Translations under genes and position numbers: made by a program
Virus record (IMG/VR): IMGVR_UViG_3300046330_000124
Span: 1 to 47,900 of that record
Source of the DNA: a virus
DNA length: 47,900 nucleotides
Reading direction: 5' to 3' (one strand)
Shown: positions 37,192-44,266 of the stretch, one piece after another
Numbering within the stretch: the first letter of the stretch is position 1
Layout: each line of letters begins with the position of its first letter
The notes under the pieces: generated by a model
The model's database searches: none
Seen by the model: the letters and a program-made list of their open reading frames with translations, nothing else
What the model was told of the DNA's origin: nothing

Positions 37192-38867
37192 TGAAAAAAC
37201 AGTTACGAGAATATCAGATTGAGATAAAAGATCGAGTATATAAAGAGTATTCAAAAGGTAAAAGATCAATTCTTTTAGTGTTGCCAACTGGATGTGGAAA
37301 AACCGTAACATTCGTTTCAATGGTAGAAGAAATATCACGAAATGAACAGTTCGGTGAGAATCATTCGAGTGCTATCATGGTTCACAGAAAAGAATTACTT
37401 GCACAGATTAGTTTAACTTTAGCAGGGGAAGGTATTGTTCATAATATTATTGCACCTGCTGCAACAATAAGAAATATTATTGCACTTCAACGTCAACAGT
37501 ACGGTAAACAATTTTATAATCACAATTCAAACGTGACGATTCTTTCAGTCGATACACTTAATTCTAGAATTTCCAGATATGGTGACTGGGCTAAAGGTAT
37601 TAAATTTATAGTCGTAGATGAAGCGGCTCATGTGTTGAAAGCCAACAAGTGGGGACGTGCTGTAGATTTATTTCCACAAGCTCGGATACTCGGTGTGACT
37701 GCTACTCCACAAAGACTAGATAAAAAAGGTTTAGGTATTGAAACAGACGGAGTGTTTGAGAAAATAATAGTAGGTGTTACTCCTCGTTGGGCTATTGATA
37801 ATGGATACTTATCTAAATATAAAATCGTAGCACCTAAGTCAGACTACGAACAATACTTAGGTCATAATAAAAGTACAACATCTGATTACTCCAAAGAACA
37901 AATGTCAGACGCAAGTGAGAAGTCTCAAATTGTTGGAGACGTTGTGCAAAACTATCAAAAGTTTGCAGCCGGAAAACAGTCAATTGTTTTTGCTTCTGAT
38001 ATTGCAAGCGCAAGACGAATGGAAAAAGAATTTTTAGATGTTGGAATACCTGCAAAGTTATTGACAGGTGAGAGTTCTGACAAAGAACGCTTCGACGGTG
38101 TTCAAGCTTTTAAAGACAATAAGATAAATGTTTTATTAAATGTTGATTTGTTTGACGAAGGATTTGACATAGCGGTTAGTAAAGATAAAAAGATAGTCGA
38201 GATAGTATCACTTGCAAGACCTACCATGAGTCTAGGAAAGTATCTTCAAACTATCGGTCGAGCATTACGTCCTGCACCTAATAAAGAATACGCTTTAATT
38301 ATTGATCATGTTGGTAATATTAAACGTCATGGTTTACCTTGTACCGAACGTAAGTGGTCTTTAGATCGTCCAGAGAAGCGTCGTAATCTTGAGAGCTTGG
38401 TGAGGATTTGTAACGGTTGTGCGGCAGCTTATGAGAGGTCATTAACAGAGTGTCCGTTTTGTGGATTAGAAGCGACAAGCAAGACTCGTGACGGTGGTGG
38501 TCGCACTCCTCCCGATCAAGTGGATGGAGATCTGTTTTTAATTGATCCTGATACACTGAGAGAGCTTGAACATGCGACTATACTAGAGACTCCAGAGTCT
38601 ATAGGACAACGTGTCGGTGCAGCAGCAGGCTTGATAGCTGGTAAAAGTGCAGCTAAAAAACAAAGAGAGCGTATCGAAGTACAGCAAAAGTTAGCAGAAG
38701 TCGTAGCTAATTGGGCTGGTCAGATGAAGTCAAAAGGTATGACAGATCGACAGATACACAAAGAGTATTATATTAAATTTGGTAAAACTATTTCACAAAG
38801 TTTAGCAGAACCAAGGTTACAAATGACAGAGATGATAGAGGAGTTAAGTGATTATGCAACCATCTAA
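37191..38867 (+). CDS. RadD-like superfamily 2 DNA helicase
   Basis: A 558-aa DEAD/DEAH-type helicase. Motif I is LPTGCGKT (31-38), motif II VVDEAAH (about 141-147), motif III GVTATPQRLD (about 168-177), and motif VI QTIGRALRP (about 355-363). A Cys4 zinc element CNGC...CPFCG follows the helicase core at about 405-425, as in RadD/YejH of enterobacteria. It should unwind or remodel DNA during replication or recombination. The ATG overlaps the HTH gene stop and the end overlaps the nuclease gene. Confidence 0.85.
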   Translation: MKKQLREYQIEIKDRVYKEYSKGKRSILLVLPTGCGKTVTFVSMVEEISRNEQFGENHSSAIMVHRKELLAQISLTLAGEGIVHNIIAPAATIRNIIALQRQQYGKQFYNHNSNVTILSVDTLNSRISRYGDWAKGIKFIVVDEAAHVLKANKWGRAVDLFPQARILGVTATPQRLDKKGLGIETDGVFEKIIVGVTPRWAIDNGYLSKYKIVAPKSDYEQYLGHNKSTTSDYSKEQMSDASEKSQIVGDVVQNYQKFAAGKQSIVFASDIASARRMEKEFLDVGIPAKLLTGESSDKERFDGVQAFKDNKINVLLNVDLFDEGFDIAVSKDKKIVEIVSLARPTMSLGKYLQTIGRALRPAPNKEYALIIDHVGNIKRHGLPCTERKWSLDRPEKRRNLESLVRICNGCAAAYERSLTECPFCGLEATSKTRDGGGRTPPDQVDGDLFLIDPDTLRELEHATILETPESIGQRVGAAAGLIAGKSAAKKQRERIEVQQKLAEVVANWAGQMKSKGMTDRQIHKEYYIKFGKTISQSLAEPRLQMTEMIEELSDYATI

Positions 38868-39270
38868 TGAATCAGAAGTCGGTCAACTGATCCAATTAAA
38901 AGCAAGTCAAGAGTCCTCTATCTTGTTCCGAAATAATTCGGGTGCTTTTAAAGATGCGACAGGGCGACCAGTACGCTTTGGTCTAGGTAATGTATCTAAG
39001 AAATTTAATGCTCATATGAAGTCGTCTGACTATATTGGGATCACAAGAGTTGTTATTACTCCAGAGATGGTCGGTAAAACTGTAGGAGTTTTTACAGCTG
39101 TTGAGGTTAAAGAACCTAACTGGACTTGGTCTGGTACGGAAAGAGAATTAGCACAAGAAAAATACATTAAAGTAATTCAGTCACATGGCAGCATAGGATT
39201 TTTTGCCAAAAGTGTTGACGACTACATAAATGGAATAGAAGATTATATTTTTAGAGCAAGCGCAAAGTAG
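38854..39270 (+). CDS. VRR-NUC family nuclease
   Basis: A 138-aa PD-(D/E)XK nuclease of the VRR-NUC type, which acts on branched DNA. The pattern is complete: Glu8 (NESEVG), RNNSGAF (26-32), Asp59 (SSDYIGI), Glu84-x-Lys86 (AVEVKEP) and Gln101 (AQEKYI). The ATG at 38854 was chosen over an in-frame GTG two codons before, as GAGG lies seven to eight bases upstream of it. The gene ends in a hairpin. Stand-alone VRR-NUC proteins are common in phage replication modules beside helicases and can resolve Holliday or flap structures. Confidence 0.85.
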   Translation: MQPSNESEVGQLIQLKASQESSILFRNNSGAFKDATGRPVRFGLGNVSKKFNAHMKSSDYIGITRVVITPEMVGKTVGVFTAVEVKEPNWTWSGTERELAQEKYIKVIQSHGSIGFFAKSVDDYINGIEDYIFRASAK

Positions 39271-39317
39271 CTCTTTGCGTTCATGGTACGATGGGAGTTT
39301 TGTCCCCTCTCATCGTA
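39261..39317 (+). terminator. Two adjacent hairpins between nuclease and primase genes
   Basis: First hairpin: CGCAAAG (39261-39267) / CTTTGCG (39273-39279), a perfect 7-bp stem with a five-base loop that contains the TAG stop of the nuclease. Second: TACGATGGGAG (39287-39297) / CTCTCATCGTA (39307-39317), an 11-bp stem with one G-U pair and a nine-base loop. After the second hairpin comes TCGCTCACTTTTTACT, which gives a U-run about 12 bases downstream. Partial termination or mRNA-end protection is possible. Confidence 0.55.
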
Positions 39318-39357
39318 TCGCTCACTTTTTACTAACAGAGGACAAGGGACGATCAAC

Positions 39358-41271
39358 ATGTTCAAGATATTTCCAGCGACTTTAACATCTGACAACAAAA
39401 AGATTCCGTTGATACGCGATTGGCAATCGTTAGCAACTGATAACCAAGAGCAGATTGTAAAGTGGCAACAACAATTTGGATCTCATTTAACATTCTGGGG
39501 AATACCATGTGGGTCTACCAATGGTATCATTGCATTAGATATTGATATTAAAACCGTAGACGGTTTCCAGTCTATCGTCGATAACAACTTAGACATTCCT
39601 GAAACTATGTCACAAACTACAATGACTGGTGGTAAACATTACGTTTATAAATTACCAGAGGGTTTGACTGTAGGTAATACTACAGGGACTTATGGTAAAG
39701 GTATTGATACTCGCGGTCAGGGCGGTTGGATTGCGTACTATGGCTTCGACAAGACTCCAATGGTTGATGCTCCTGAGTGGTTACTTAAACCTAAAGAGAA
39801 GAGCACAAAAGAGATCCATAATAATTTTAAAATTGAACAAAAGTTTGCAGAAGAAATGCTTGTTGAGATTTGTTACGATGTTATTAACGCTCCTCCAGGG
39901 GAATCAAATGACTTACTTAATAAGAAATCTTTCCAAGCTGCACAGGATTTAATATCTACAGGTAGTCTGCCTCATGAGACAGTATTTAATTATCTGTTTC
40001 AAGCTGCTAAACAACGTGGAAAAACTGATCACGAAGCAAGAGCTACAATCAACTCCGGTATAAATGCTGGTATTAAAGTGGCTCCGACTATTAACTGTCC
40101 TTTTACTCCACAGCCTGTCCAAAATATGGCAACCGATCCTACTCGTTGGACACCACCTGAGACAACATTCGATGGTATGATGGACGAGAGTAAGCTTAGA
40201 AAACCTCAGCTATTTAAAGACTGGTCAACTGAAGACATTCACATTACTACGGCAGACGGTGGTACAGGTAAGACGACGCTTGCGCTATATGAGTCTGTTT
40301 GTCTTGCGTTAGGTGAGAGGTTCTTAGGGTTTGAATGTTTACAACCAGGAGCTAAGACTTTGTTTTTAATCGGTGAGGATGACACTGAGAAGACTGTATC
40401 GGTATTAGGTGCAATATGTCGTCAGATGAAACTAACACCAGAACGATTTGAAAAAGTTAGAAAAAGTATATTCATTAAAAAAGATACTGACATGTGCTTC
40501 ATAACCAAAGATAGACTTGGCTTCTTACATCCGAATCATTCAGCGTTGGAGAAGTTATTGCAAGCCATTAACGATATCAAACCCAAGCGTATTGTGATAG
40601 ATCCAATCGCATCATTTTGGGGAAGTGAAGCGGCTCTTAATGATATGTCAAAGGCGGTGGCTAAGTTTGCGGGACTCTTACGTGATAGATCAGGTGCTCA
40701 AGTAGAGTTGATCAATCACATGGGTAAGTCGTCGTCTCAGTCCAAAGATGTAACTCAATTTGCTGGTCGAGGGGGATCAGCGTTACCTTCACACTCTCGT
40801 GTTGGTCGAGTCTATAGATCATTGGATAAGAATGAGTATTTTGATCTGACAGGTAACACTCTAGAACAAGGTCAAGCACTTCCCTTGTTCTGTCAGGTTA
40901 CTAAGTTTACCGACGGAAGTCCTTTGCTTAACAATCCTTTCACTATATTTAGAACTAATTATTCGTTTGAGAGAGTAAATATTACTAAAGAATTAGAAGA
41001 AGAAGTCGATACGAAAGCAGACATTGAGTACGTGTATGAGTTCTTGAGAGAAGCTAGACTTGGTGGTAAATATGTCACCAAAGAAATGACTATCTCTATG
41101 ATGCGTCAGCACATGAGTAAAGATAGAACGGTTGATGCGTTAAACATTTTACAATTTAAAGGGTTCGATAATAAGAAAATAGATTATGTCGACAATCCTG
41201 ACATGAGTAAGAGCAAGGTTATAATTTTTACAGACCTTAGTGGTCAAGAAATAGGAAAGGAGAATCTATGA
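39358..41271 (+). CDS. Primase-polymerase and RecA-like helicase fusion
   Basis: A 637-aa replication protein. Residues 1-165 form a bifunctional primase/polymerase domain: ALDIDIKT (Asp61, Asp63), GGKHYVYKLP (His94) and GIDTRGQGGWIAYYG (115-129). Residues about 285-480 form a RecA/RepA-type ATPase with Walker A TADGGTGKTT (298-307) and Walker B RIVIDPIASFWG (Asp415). It should make primers and unwind the fork. The ATG at 39358 follows AAGGGA; an ATG further upstream lies inside the hairpin region. The last bases overlap the Lys-rich peptide gene (ATGA). Confidence 0.85.
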   Translation: MFKIFPATLTSDNKKIPLIRDWQSLATDNQEQIVKWQQQFGSHLTFWGIPCGSTNGIIALDIDIKTVDGFQSIVDNNLDIPETMSQTTMTGGKHYVYKLPEGLTVGNTTGTYGKGIDTRGQGGWIAYYGFDKTPMVDAPEWLLKPKEKSTKEIHNNFKIEQKFAEEMLVEICYDVINAPPGESNDLLNKKSFQAAQDLISTGSLPHETVFNYLFQAAKQRGKTDHEARATINSGINAGIKVAPTINCPFTPQPVQNMATDPTRWTPPETTFDGMMDESKLRKPQLFKDWSTEDIHITTADGGTGKTTLALYESVCLALGERFLGFECLQPGAKTLFLIGEDDTEKTVSVLGAICRQMKLTPERFEKVRKSIFIKKDTDMCFITKDRLGFLHPNHSALEKLLQAINDIKPKRIVIDPIASFWGSEAALNDMSKAVAKFAGLLRDRSGAQVELINHMGKSSSQSKDVTQFAGRGGSALPSHSRVGRVYRSLDKNEYFDLTGNTLEQGQALPLFCQVTKFTDGSPLLNNPFTIFRTNYSFERVNITKELEEEVDTKADIEYVYEFLREARLGGKYVTKEMTISMMRQHMSKDRTVDALNILQFKGFDNKKIDYVDNPDMSKSKVIIFTDLSGQEIGKENL

Positions 41272-41345
41272 AAAAGATGGTAACTAAAAAAGTAGCACCT
41301 AAGAAAGTAGTTAAAACTACAGCTAAAAAAGCAATCAAGAAGTAA
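41268..41345 (+). CDS. 25-aa lysine-rich peptide
   Basis: A 25-residue frame with AAGGAG seven bases before its ATG, overlapping the upstream stop. Eleven residues are Lys, in a histone H1-like pattern (KKVAPKKVVK, then AKKAIKK). It has no acidic residues. It should bind DNA or RNA non-specifically, for instance to compact or shield phage DNA or as a helicase cofactor. The hairpin terminator follows within ten bases. Low-complexity frames can arise by chance, but the ribosome site and overlap favour a gene. Confidence 0.55.
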   Translation: MKKMVTKKVAPKKVVKTTAKKAIKK

Positions 41346-41351
41346 TTCTTG

Positions 41352-41385
41352 TGCGGAGACCTAAACCACCTCCGCATCATTTTGC
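41352..41385 (+). terminator. Hairpin terminator after Lys-rich peptide
   Basis: TGCGGAG (41352-41358) and CTCCGCA (41370-41376) form a perfect 7-bp GC-rich stem with an 11-base loop, followed by TCATTTTGC. The tail is short in U, so termination may be partial. Confidence 0.6.
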
Positions 41386-41433
41386 TTGCTTTAATTAAAT
41401 AATATATTAAACTTAACAAACAAGGAGAAAAAT
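41386..41433 (+). promoter_or_regulatory. Short gap with ribosome site
   Basis: AT-rich gap between the hairpin and the next gene; AAGGAG lies about seven to eight bases before the ATG at 41434. TTAATTAAATAATATATTAAAC could hold a promoter -10, but no matching -35 is evident. Confidence 0.3.
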
Positions 41434-41586
41434 ATGTGGTCACATAAGAAATACAAAGAGTTATTTACAGGAAGCTACGGATACCTAAAGAAAGATAGAG
41501 TGTTTCAATTAACGTCTCAGTCTGGTAAAAAAGTTATTAGCTTCGAGTCGTTTCAACAAGCTAAGAAACAAGGCTGGACTAAATGA
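41434..41586 (+). CDS. 50-aa basic protein
   Basis: A 50-aa basic protein with CAAGGAG before the ATG. The sequence WSHKKYKELFTGSYGYLKKD then VFQLTSQSGKKVISFESFQQ reads as two short beta-hairpins with many aromatic and Lys residues, ending AKKQGWTK. Small basic proteins in phage replication modules may bind nucleic acids. Family not recognised. The end overlaps the next ATG by four bases (ATGA). Confidence 0.55.
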   Translation: MWSHKKYKELFTGSYGYLKKDRVFQLTSQSGKKVISFESFQQAKKQGWTK

Positions 41587-42098
41587 AATTAGAAATCACA
41601 TTCACAACACTTGCTGATTTGAAAAAACAATTAGGTGATTTACTAGAAGATATGGAAGTGTCACACATTCAGTCGGGTTTTGATCTTTTTGTGAAGGAAT
41701 CAATTCAAGAATTACCTGAGTCTATTCCAACAGAAGAGATAAAAGTTGAGCAACCAAAGCAACCACGAGCTACTCGTAAGCCTAAAGTTGAAGTCAAAGA
41801 AGAAGAAGTTGTAATTGCTCCGATCGTAGCTGAAGTAAAGGTTGAAGCAGAAATGACTATACCTAATTCAGATGTTCCTAAGAACTTTTACTCTGAGTCA
41901 GAGTTCATTAGAAATTTTGCACAGGTTATCAATCATTTGTTGTCGTCGAAATCTGTTGATCAAAAGTACATACAAGATAAATGTATGAAGTATGGAATAG
42001 CTTTCATCTACGCTTTGTCATCTGACAAACCAAAGATGATTCAGTTTTATTCTGAGCTGGTCAATGAAGGTATCGTAACTAAAAAGGGTGATTACTAA
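41583..42098 (+). CDS. 171-aa two-part protein with charged linker
   Basis: A 171-aa protein: an N-terminal part with a coiled coil (FTTLADLKKQLGDLLEDMEV), a Pro/Lys/Glu/Val-rich linker (about 50-95, e.g. QPKQPRATRKPKVEVKEEEV) and a C-terminal helical domain (about 105-171, SESEFIRNFAQVINHLLSSK then KMIQFYSELVNEGI). The tail domain looks like a small protein-binding module. It lies in the recombination part of the replication block. No family recognised. A link between replication proteins is possible. Confidence 0.6.
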   Translation: MKLEITFTTLADLKKQLGDLLEDMEVSHIQSGFDLFVKESIQELPESIPTEEIKVEQPKQPRATRKPKVEVKEEEVVIAPIVAEVKVEAEMTIPNSDVPKNFYSESEFIRNFAQVINHLLSSKSVDQKYIQDKCMKYGIAFIYALSSDKPKMIQFYSELVNEGIVTKKGDY

Positions 42099-42099
42099 T

Positions 42100-43188
42100 A
42101 TGGAACAGGGACAAGAGATAGTAATACGAAGTAGTTCTTTACCGAGAATCATGGTCTGTAACGGATCGTTAAGTTTAAAGACTCCTCCACAAGAAGACTC
42201 AGATGTAGCCAAAGAAGGTACAGCGTTTCATGAGCTTGTAGAGTCAATCCATAAGGGTCTACTTGTTGCTGAGACTGCAAAGAACGGTGTAATTTTTGAT
42301 GGTGATATGTATCACTATGCAAATAAAGTGCTACCACTTATTCCACTTGATGCCCAATGTGAAACTGAGATTGAGTTTCCAGTCGTAGATAGTATCAAGG
42401 TAAAAGGTCATCTGGATTATTGTTGGGAAGAAGACGGTGGTGACACACTGGTTGTAATGGATATTAAATATGGTCACAGAATTGTAGAGGTTAAAGACAA
42501 CTGGCAACTTATATCTTACGGTATTGGCGAGTTGGTAAAGCGTCAAAGACAATACAACAAGATCATACTTAGAGTCATTCAACCAAGACCACATCACTGG
42601 AATGGTTTTGTAAGAGATGAAGTTTTGACGACAGAAAAAATGTTTGAATACTATCAGTTCATGCAAGAAACATTACAGGTTTATAAAGAAGGTAACATCC
42701 GATTCAATACGTCAGACAAGTGTAGATATTGTCCGGCATTGCAACAGGAGTGTCCGGCTATAAACAAAGCTTTCTTCAACGCGGTAGATGTGTCATTGAA
42801 CGACAAAGTTCAAGACAACTTAACAGATGATGAAATATCTAACATACTTAAATTATATGACAGAGTTAAAGATATATTCAAAGTTAAGATTGATGCTATC
42901 CAAGATCTTGCAAAGAAGAGATTAAAAGAGGGTGCGTCAATTAGAGGTTATTCTTTACAACCAACTTTTAGTAACAGAAAATGGTCAAGCTCATTAGATG
43001 CGGAAGCATTTAAAATTATGTCAACCTTTGATTTAACAGAGAAGACATTAATGAGTCCGGCACAAGCTGAGAAAAAAGGTGTACCTAAAGAATTAGTAGC
43101 AAGCTTTACAGAAACAGTTCAAACAGGTTTTAAATTAGCAGAAGTAGACGAAACATTATTAGCAAACAAATTGTTCAACAACAACTAA
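42100..43188 (+). CDS. DUF2800 Cas4/AddB-like Fe-S nuclease
   Basis: A 362-aa PD-(D/E)XK exonuclease-type protein with a predicted 4Fe-4S cluster. Nuclease residues are HEL (His44-Glu45), GHLDY (Asp106), VMDIKYG (Asp121, Lys123) and NWQLISY (Gln136). Cluster Cys are Cys20 and then CRYCPALQQEC (Cys208, 211, 218), the Cas4/AddB arrangement. DUF2800 genes travel with DUF2815 and a DNA polymerase in many phages and probably work in recombination. The ATG at 42100 is chosen although a GTG at 42088 is in frame, because the ribosome site sits too close to the GTG. Confidence 0.8.
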   Translation: MEQGQEIVIRSSSLPRIMVCNGSLSLKTPPQEDSDVAKEGTAFHELVESIHKGLLVAETAKNGVIFDGDMYHYANKVLPLIPLDAQCETEIEFPVVDSIKVKGHLDYCWEEDGGDTLVVMDIKYGHRIVEVKDNWQLISYGIGELVKRQRQYNKIILRVIQPRPHHWNGFVRDEVLTTEKMFEYYQFMQETLQVYKEGNIRFNTSDKCRYCPALQQECPAINKAFFNAVDVSLNDKVQDNLTDDEISNILKLYDRVKDIFKVKIDAIQDLAKKRLKEGASIRGYSLQPTFSNRKWSSSLDAEAFKIMSTFDLTEKTLMSPAQAEKKGVPKELVASFTETVQTGFKLAEVDETLLANKLFNNN

Positions 43189-43204
43189 ACAAAAGGAAAA
43201 TAAA

Positions 43205-43405
43205 ATGACTGAAAAACAATACGATAACTATTTACCATATTTAGAAAGATTCGATATAATAAACGACGCTTTTACTAAATTTTACAGTGAAAATTTGTCA
43301 ACACAAACTCCAGATAGATTGACAGCGTTGCTGTGTATCACTATTATGGATTCTTTTTATAAATTAGATTGCACTTTAGACACTATTGAAAATAAATTAA
43401 ACTAA
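43205..43405 (+). CDS. 66-aa helical protein between nuclease and binding protein
   Basis: A 66-aa protein with helices YDNYLPYLERFDIINDAFTK then TALLCITIMDSFYKLDCTLD. It is placed between DUF2800 and DUF2815 genes that usually lie next to each other. The 22 bases before and including its ATG (43186-43207) are repeated exactly at the next gene (43407-43428). That suggests the gene was inserted together with a copy of the leader. The family is not recognised; it might be a regulator of the nuclease. Confidence 0.6.
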   Translation: MTEKQYDNYLPYLERFDIINDAFTKFYSENLSTQTPDRLTALLCITIMDSFYKLDCTLDTIENKLN

Positions 43406-43425
43406 ATAAACAAAAGGAAAATAAA

Positions 43426-44214
43426 ATGTCACAAGAAAAAATATCAATGTTAGTACAAGGTCGCATCATCTGGAAATCAGGTGATCTATTCAAAGGTCAA
43501 CCACAAGTTGACTACAACACTAAGGCTCCAAAGCTAGATAAGATGGGTAAACAAGCTGTTCAATACGGTTTTGGTTTAGCTGTTCCAAAGGTAGATCAAC
43601 ATGGTCAACCTAATCAACAACTTCAAGCATTGTTAAATACTATCCACGATGAGGCACGTAAGCTTTATCAAAGCGGTGTAGTACCTCCAGCATTTGCATA
43701 TAAATATAAAGATGGCGACACAGCTATTGATGAAAAAGGGATGCCTTACAACATCCGTGAAGGTTACGCAGGACACGTTGTGTTTGCTGCAACTACATTA
43801 ATTGCTATTCGCTGGTTTAAATACGAGAACGGTGGCAACATTGCTATCAACGAGGGTGTTAAGAATGGTGACTATGTTAACGTAGCACTAGACATCAAAG
43901 CTCACACAGCTGTTGGTCAAGGTAAACCAGGTATGTATCTTAATCCGTCAGCTGTTCAATTAGTTGGATACGGTAAAGAGATTGTTAACGTACCACAAGG
44001 TGATTCGTTCTTCGGATTAGCTGCTCCAGTTGTACCAATGGGTGCATCAACTATTCCAGTTGCTCCGAATGGTGGAGTGTTTACACCTCCTCCAACACAA
44101 GCTCCGAACCCTTATCATAATGTTTTACCGACTCCGTTCCAACCTCCAGTACAAAATCAAGCTGTTCCACAACAACAAGCTGCACCAACTCCGTTCCCTT
44201 TTCCAACGCGCTAA
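43426..44214 (+). CDS. DUF2815 single-strand-DNA-binding-type protein
   Basis: A 262-aa protein of the DUF2815 type, regarded as an OB-fold single-strand DNA-binding protein. The N-terminal region (MLVQGRIIWKSGDLFKGQPQ) and the later REGYAGHVVFAATT, KYENGGNIAINEGVKNGDYV and YLNPSAVQLVGYG blocks match the family. The last 60 residues are Pro/Gln/Ala-rich (PPPTQAPNPYHN, then PFQPPVQ) with a basic end rather than an acidic tip. It should coat single strands for replication and recombination. AAAAGGAAAATAAA precedes the ATG. A strong terminator follows. Confidence 0.8.
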   Translation: MSQEKISMLVQGRIIWKSGDLFKGQPQVDYNTKAPKLDKMGKQAVQYGFGLAVPKVDQHGQPNQQLQALLNTIHDEARKLYQSGVVPPAFAYKYKDGDTAIDEKGMPYNIREGYAGHVVFAATTLIAIRWFKYENGGNIAINEGVKNGDYVNVALDIKAHTAVGQGKPGMYLNPSAVQLVGYGKEIVNVPQGDSFFGLAAPVVPMGASTIPVAPNGGVFTPPPTQAPNPYHNVLPTPFQPPVQNQAVPQQQAAPTPFPFPTR

Positions 44215-44233
44215 TCGCTTCTCTCTTAACGCT

Positions 44234-44266
44234 TGTCCCGACGTTTAAATCGGGACACTTTTATTT
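44234..44266 (+). terminator. Rho-independent terminator just before the polymerase gene
   Basis: TGTCCCGA (44234-44241) and TCGGGACA (44250-44257) form a perfect 8-bp stem with an eight-base loop, followed by CTTTTATTT. The polymerase ATG starts at 44267, within ten bases of the stem, so polymerase expression depends on read-through, antitermination or hairpin opening. Confidence 0.8.

Noticed and set aside
39283-39357. Upstream extension of the primase gene from an earlier ATG
   Set aside because: That start lies inside a hairpin and adds residues unlike the family; the ATG at 39358 has AAGGGA at good spacing.
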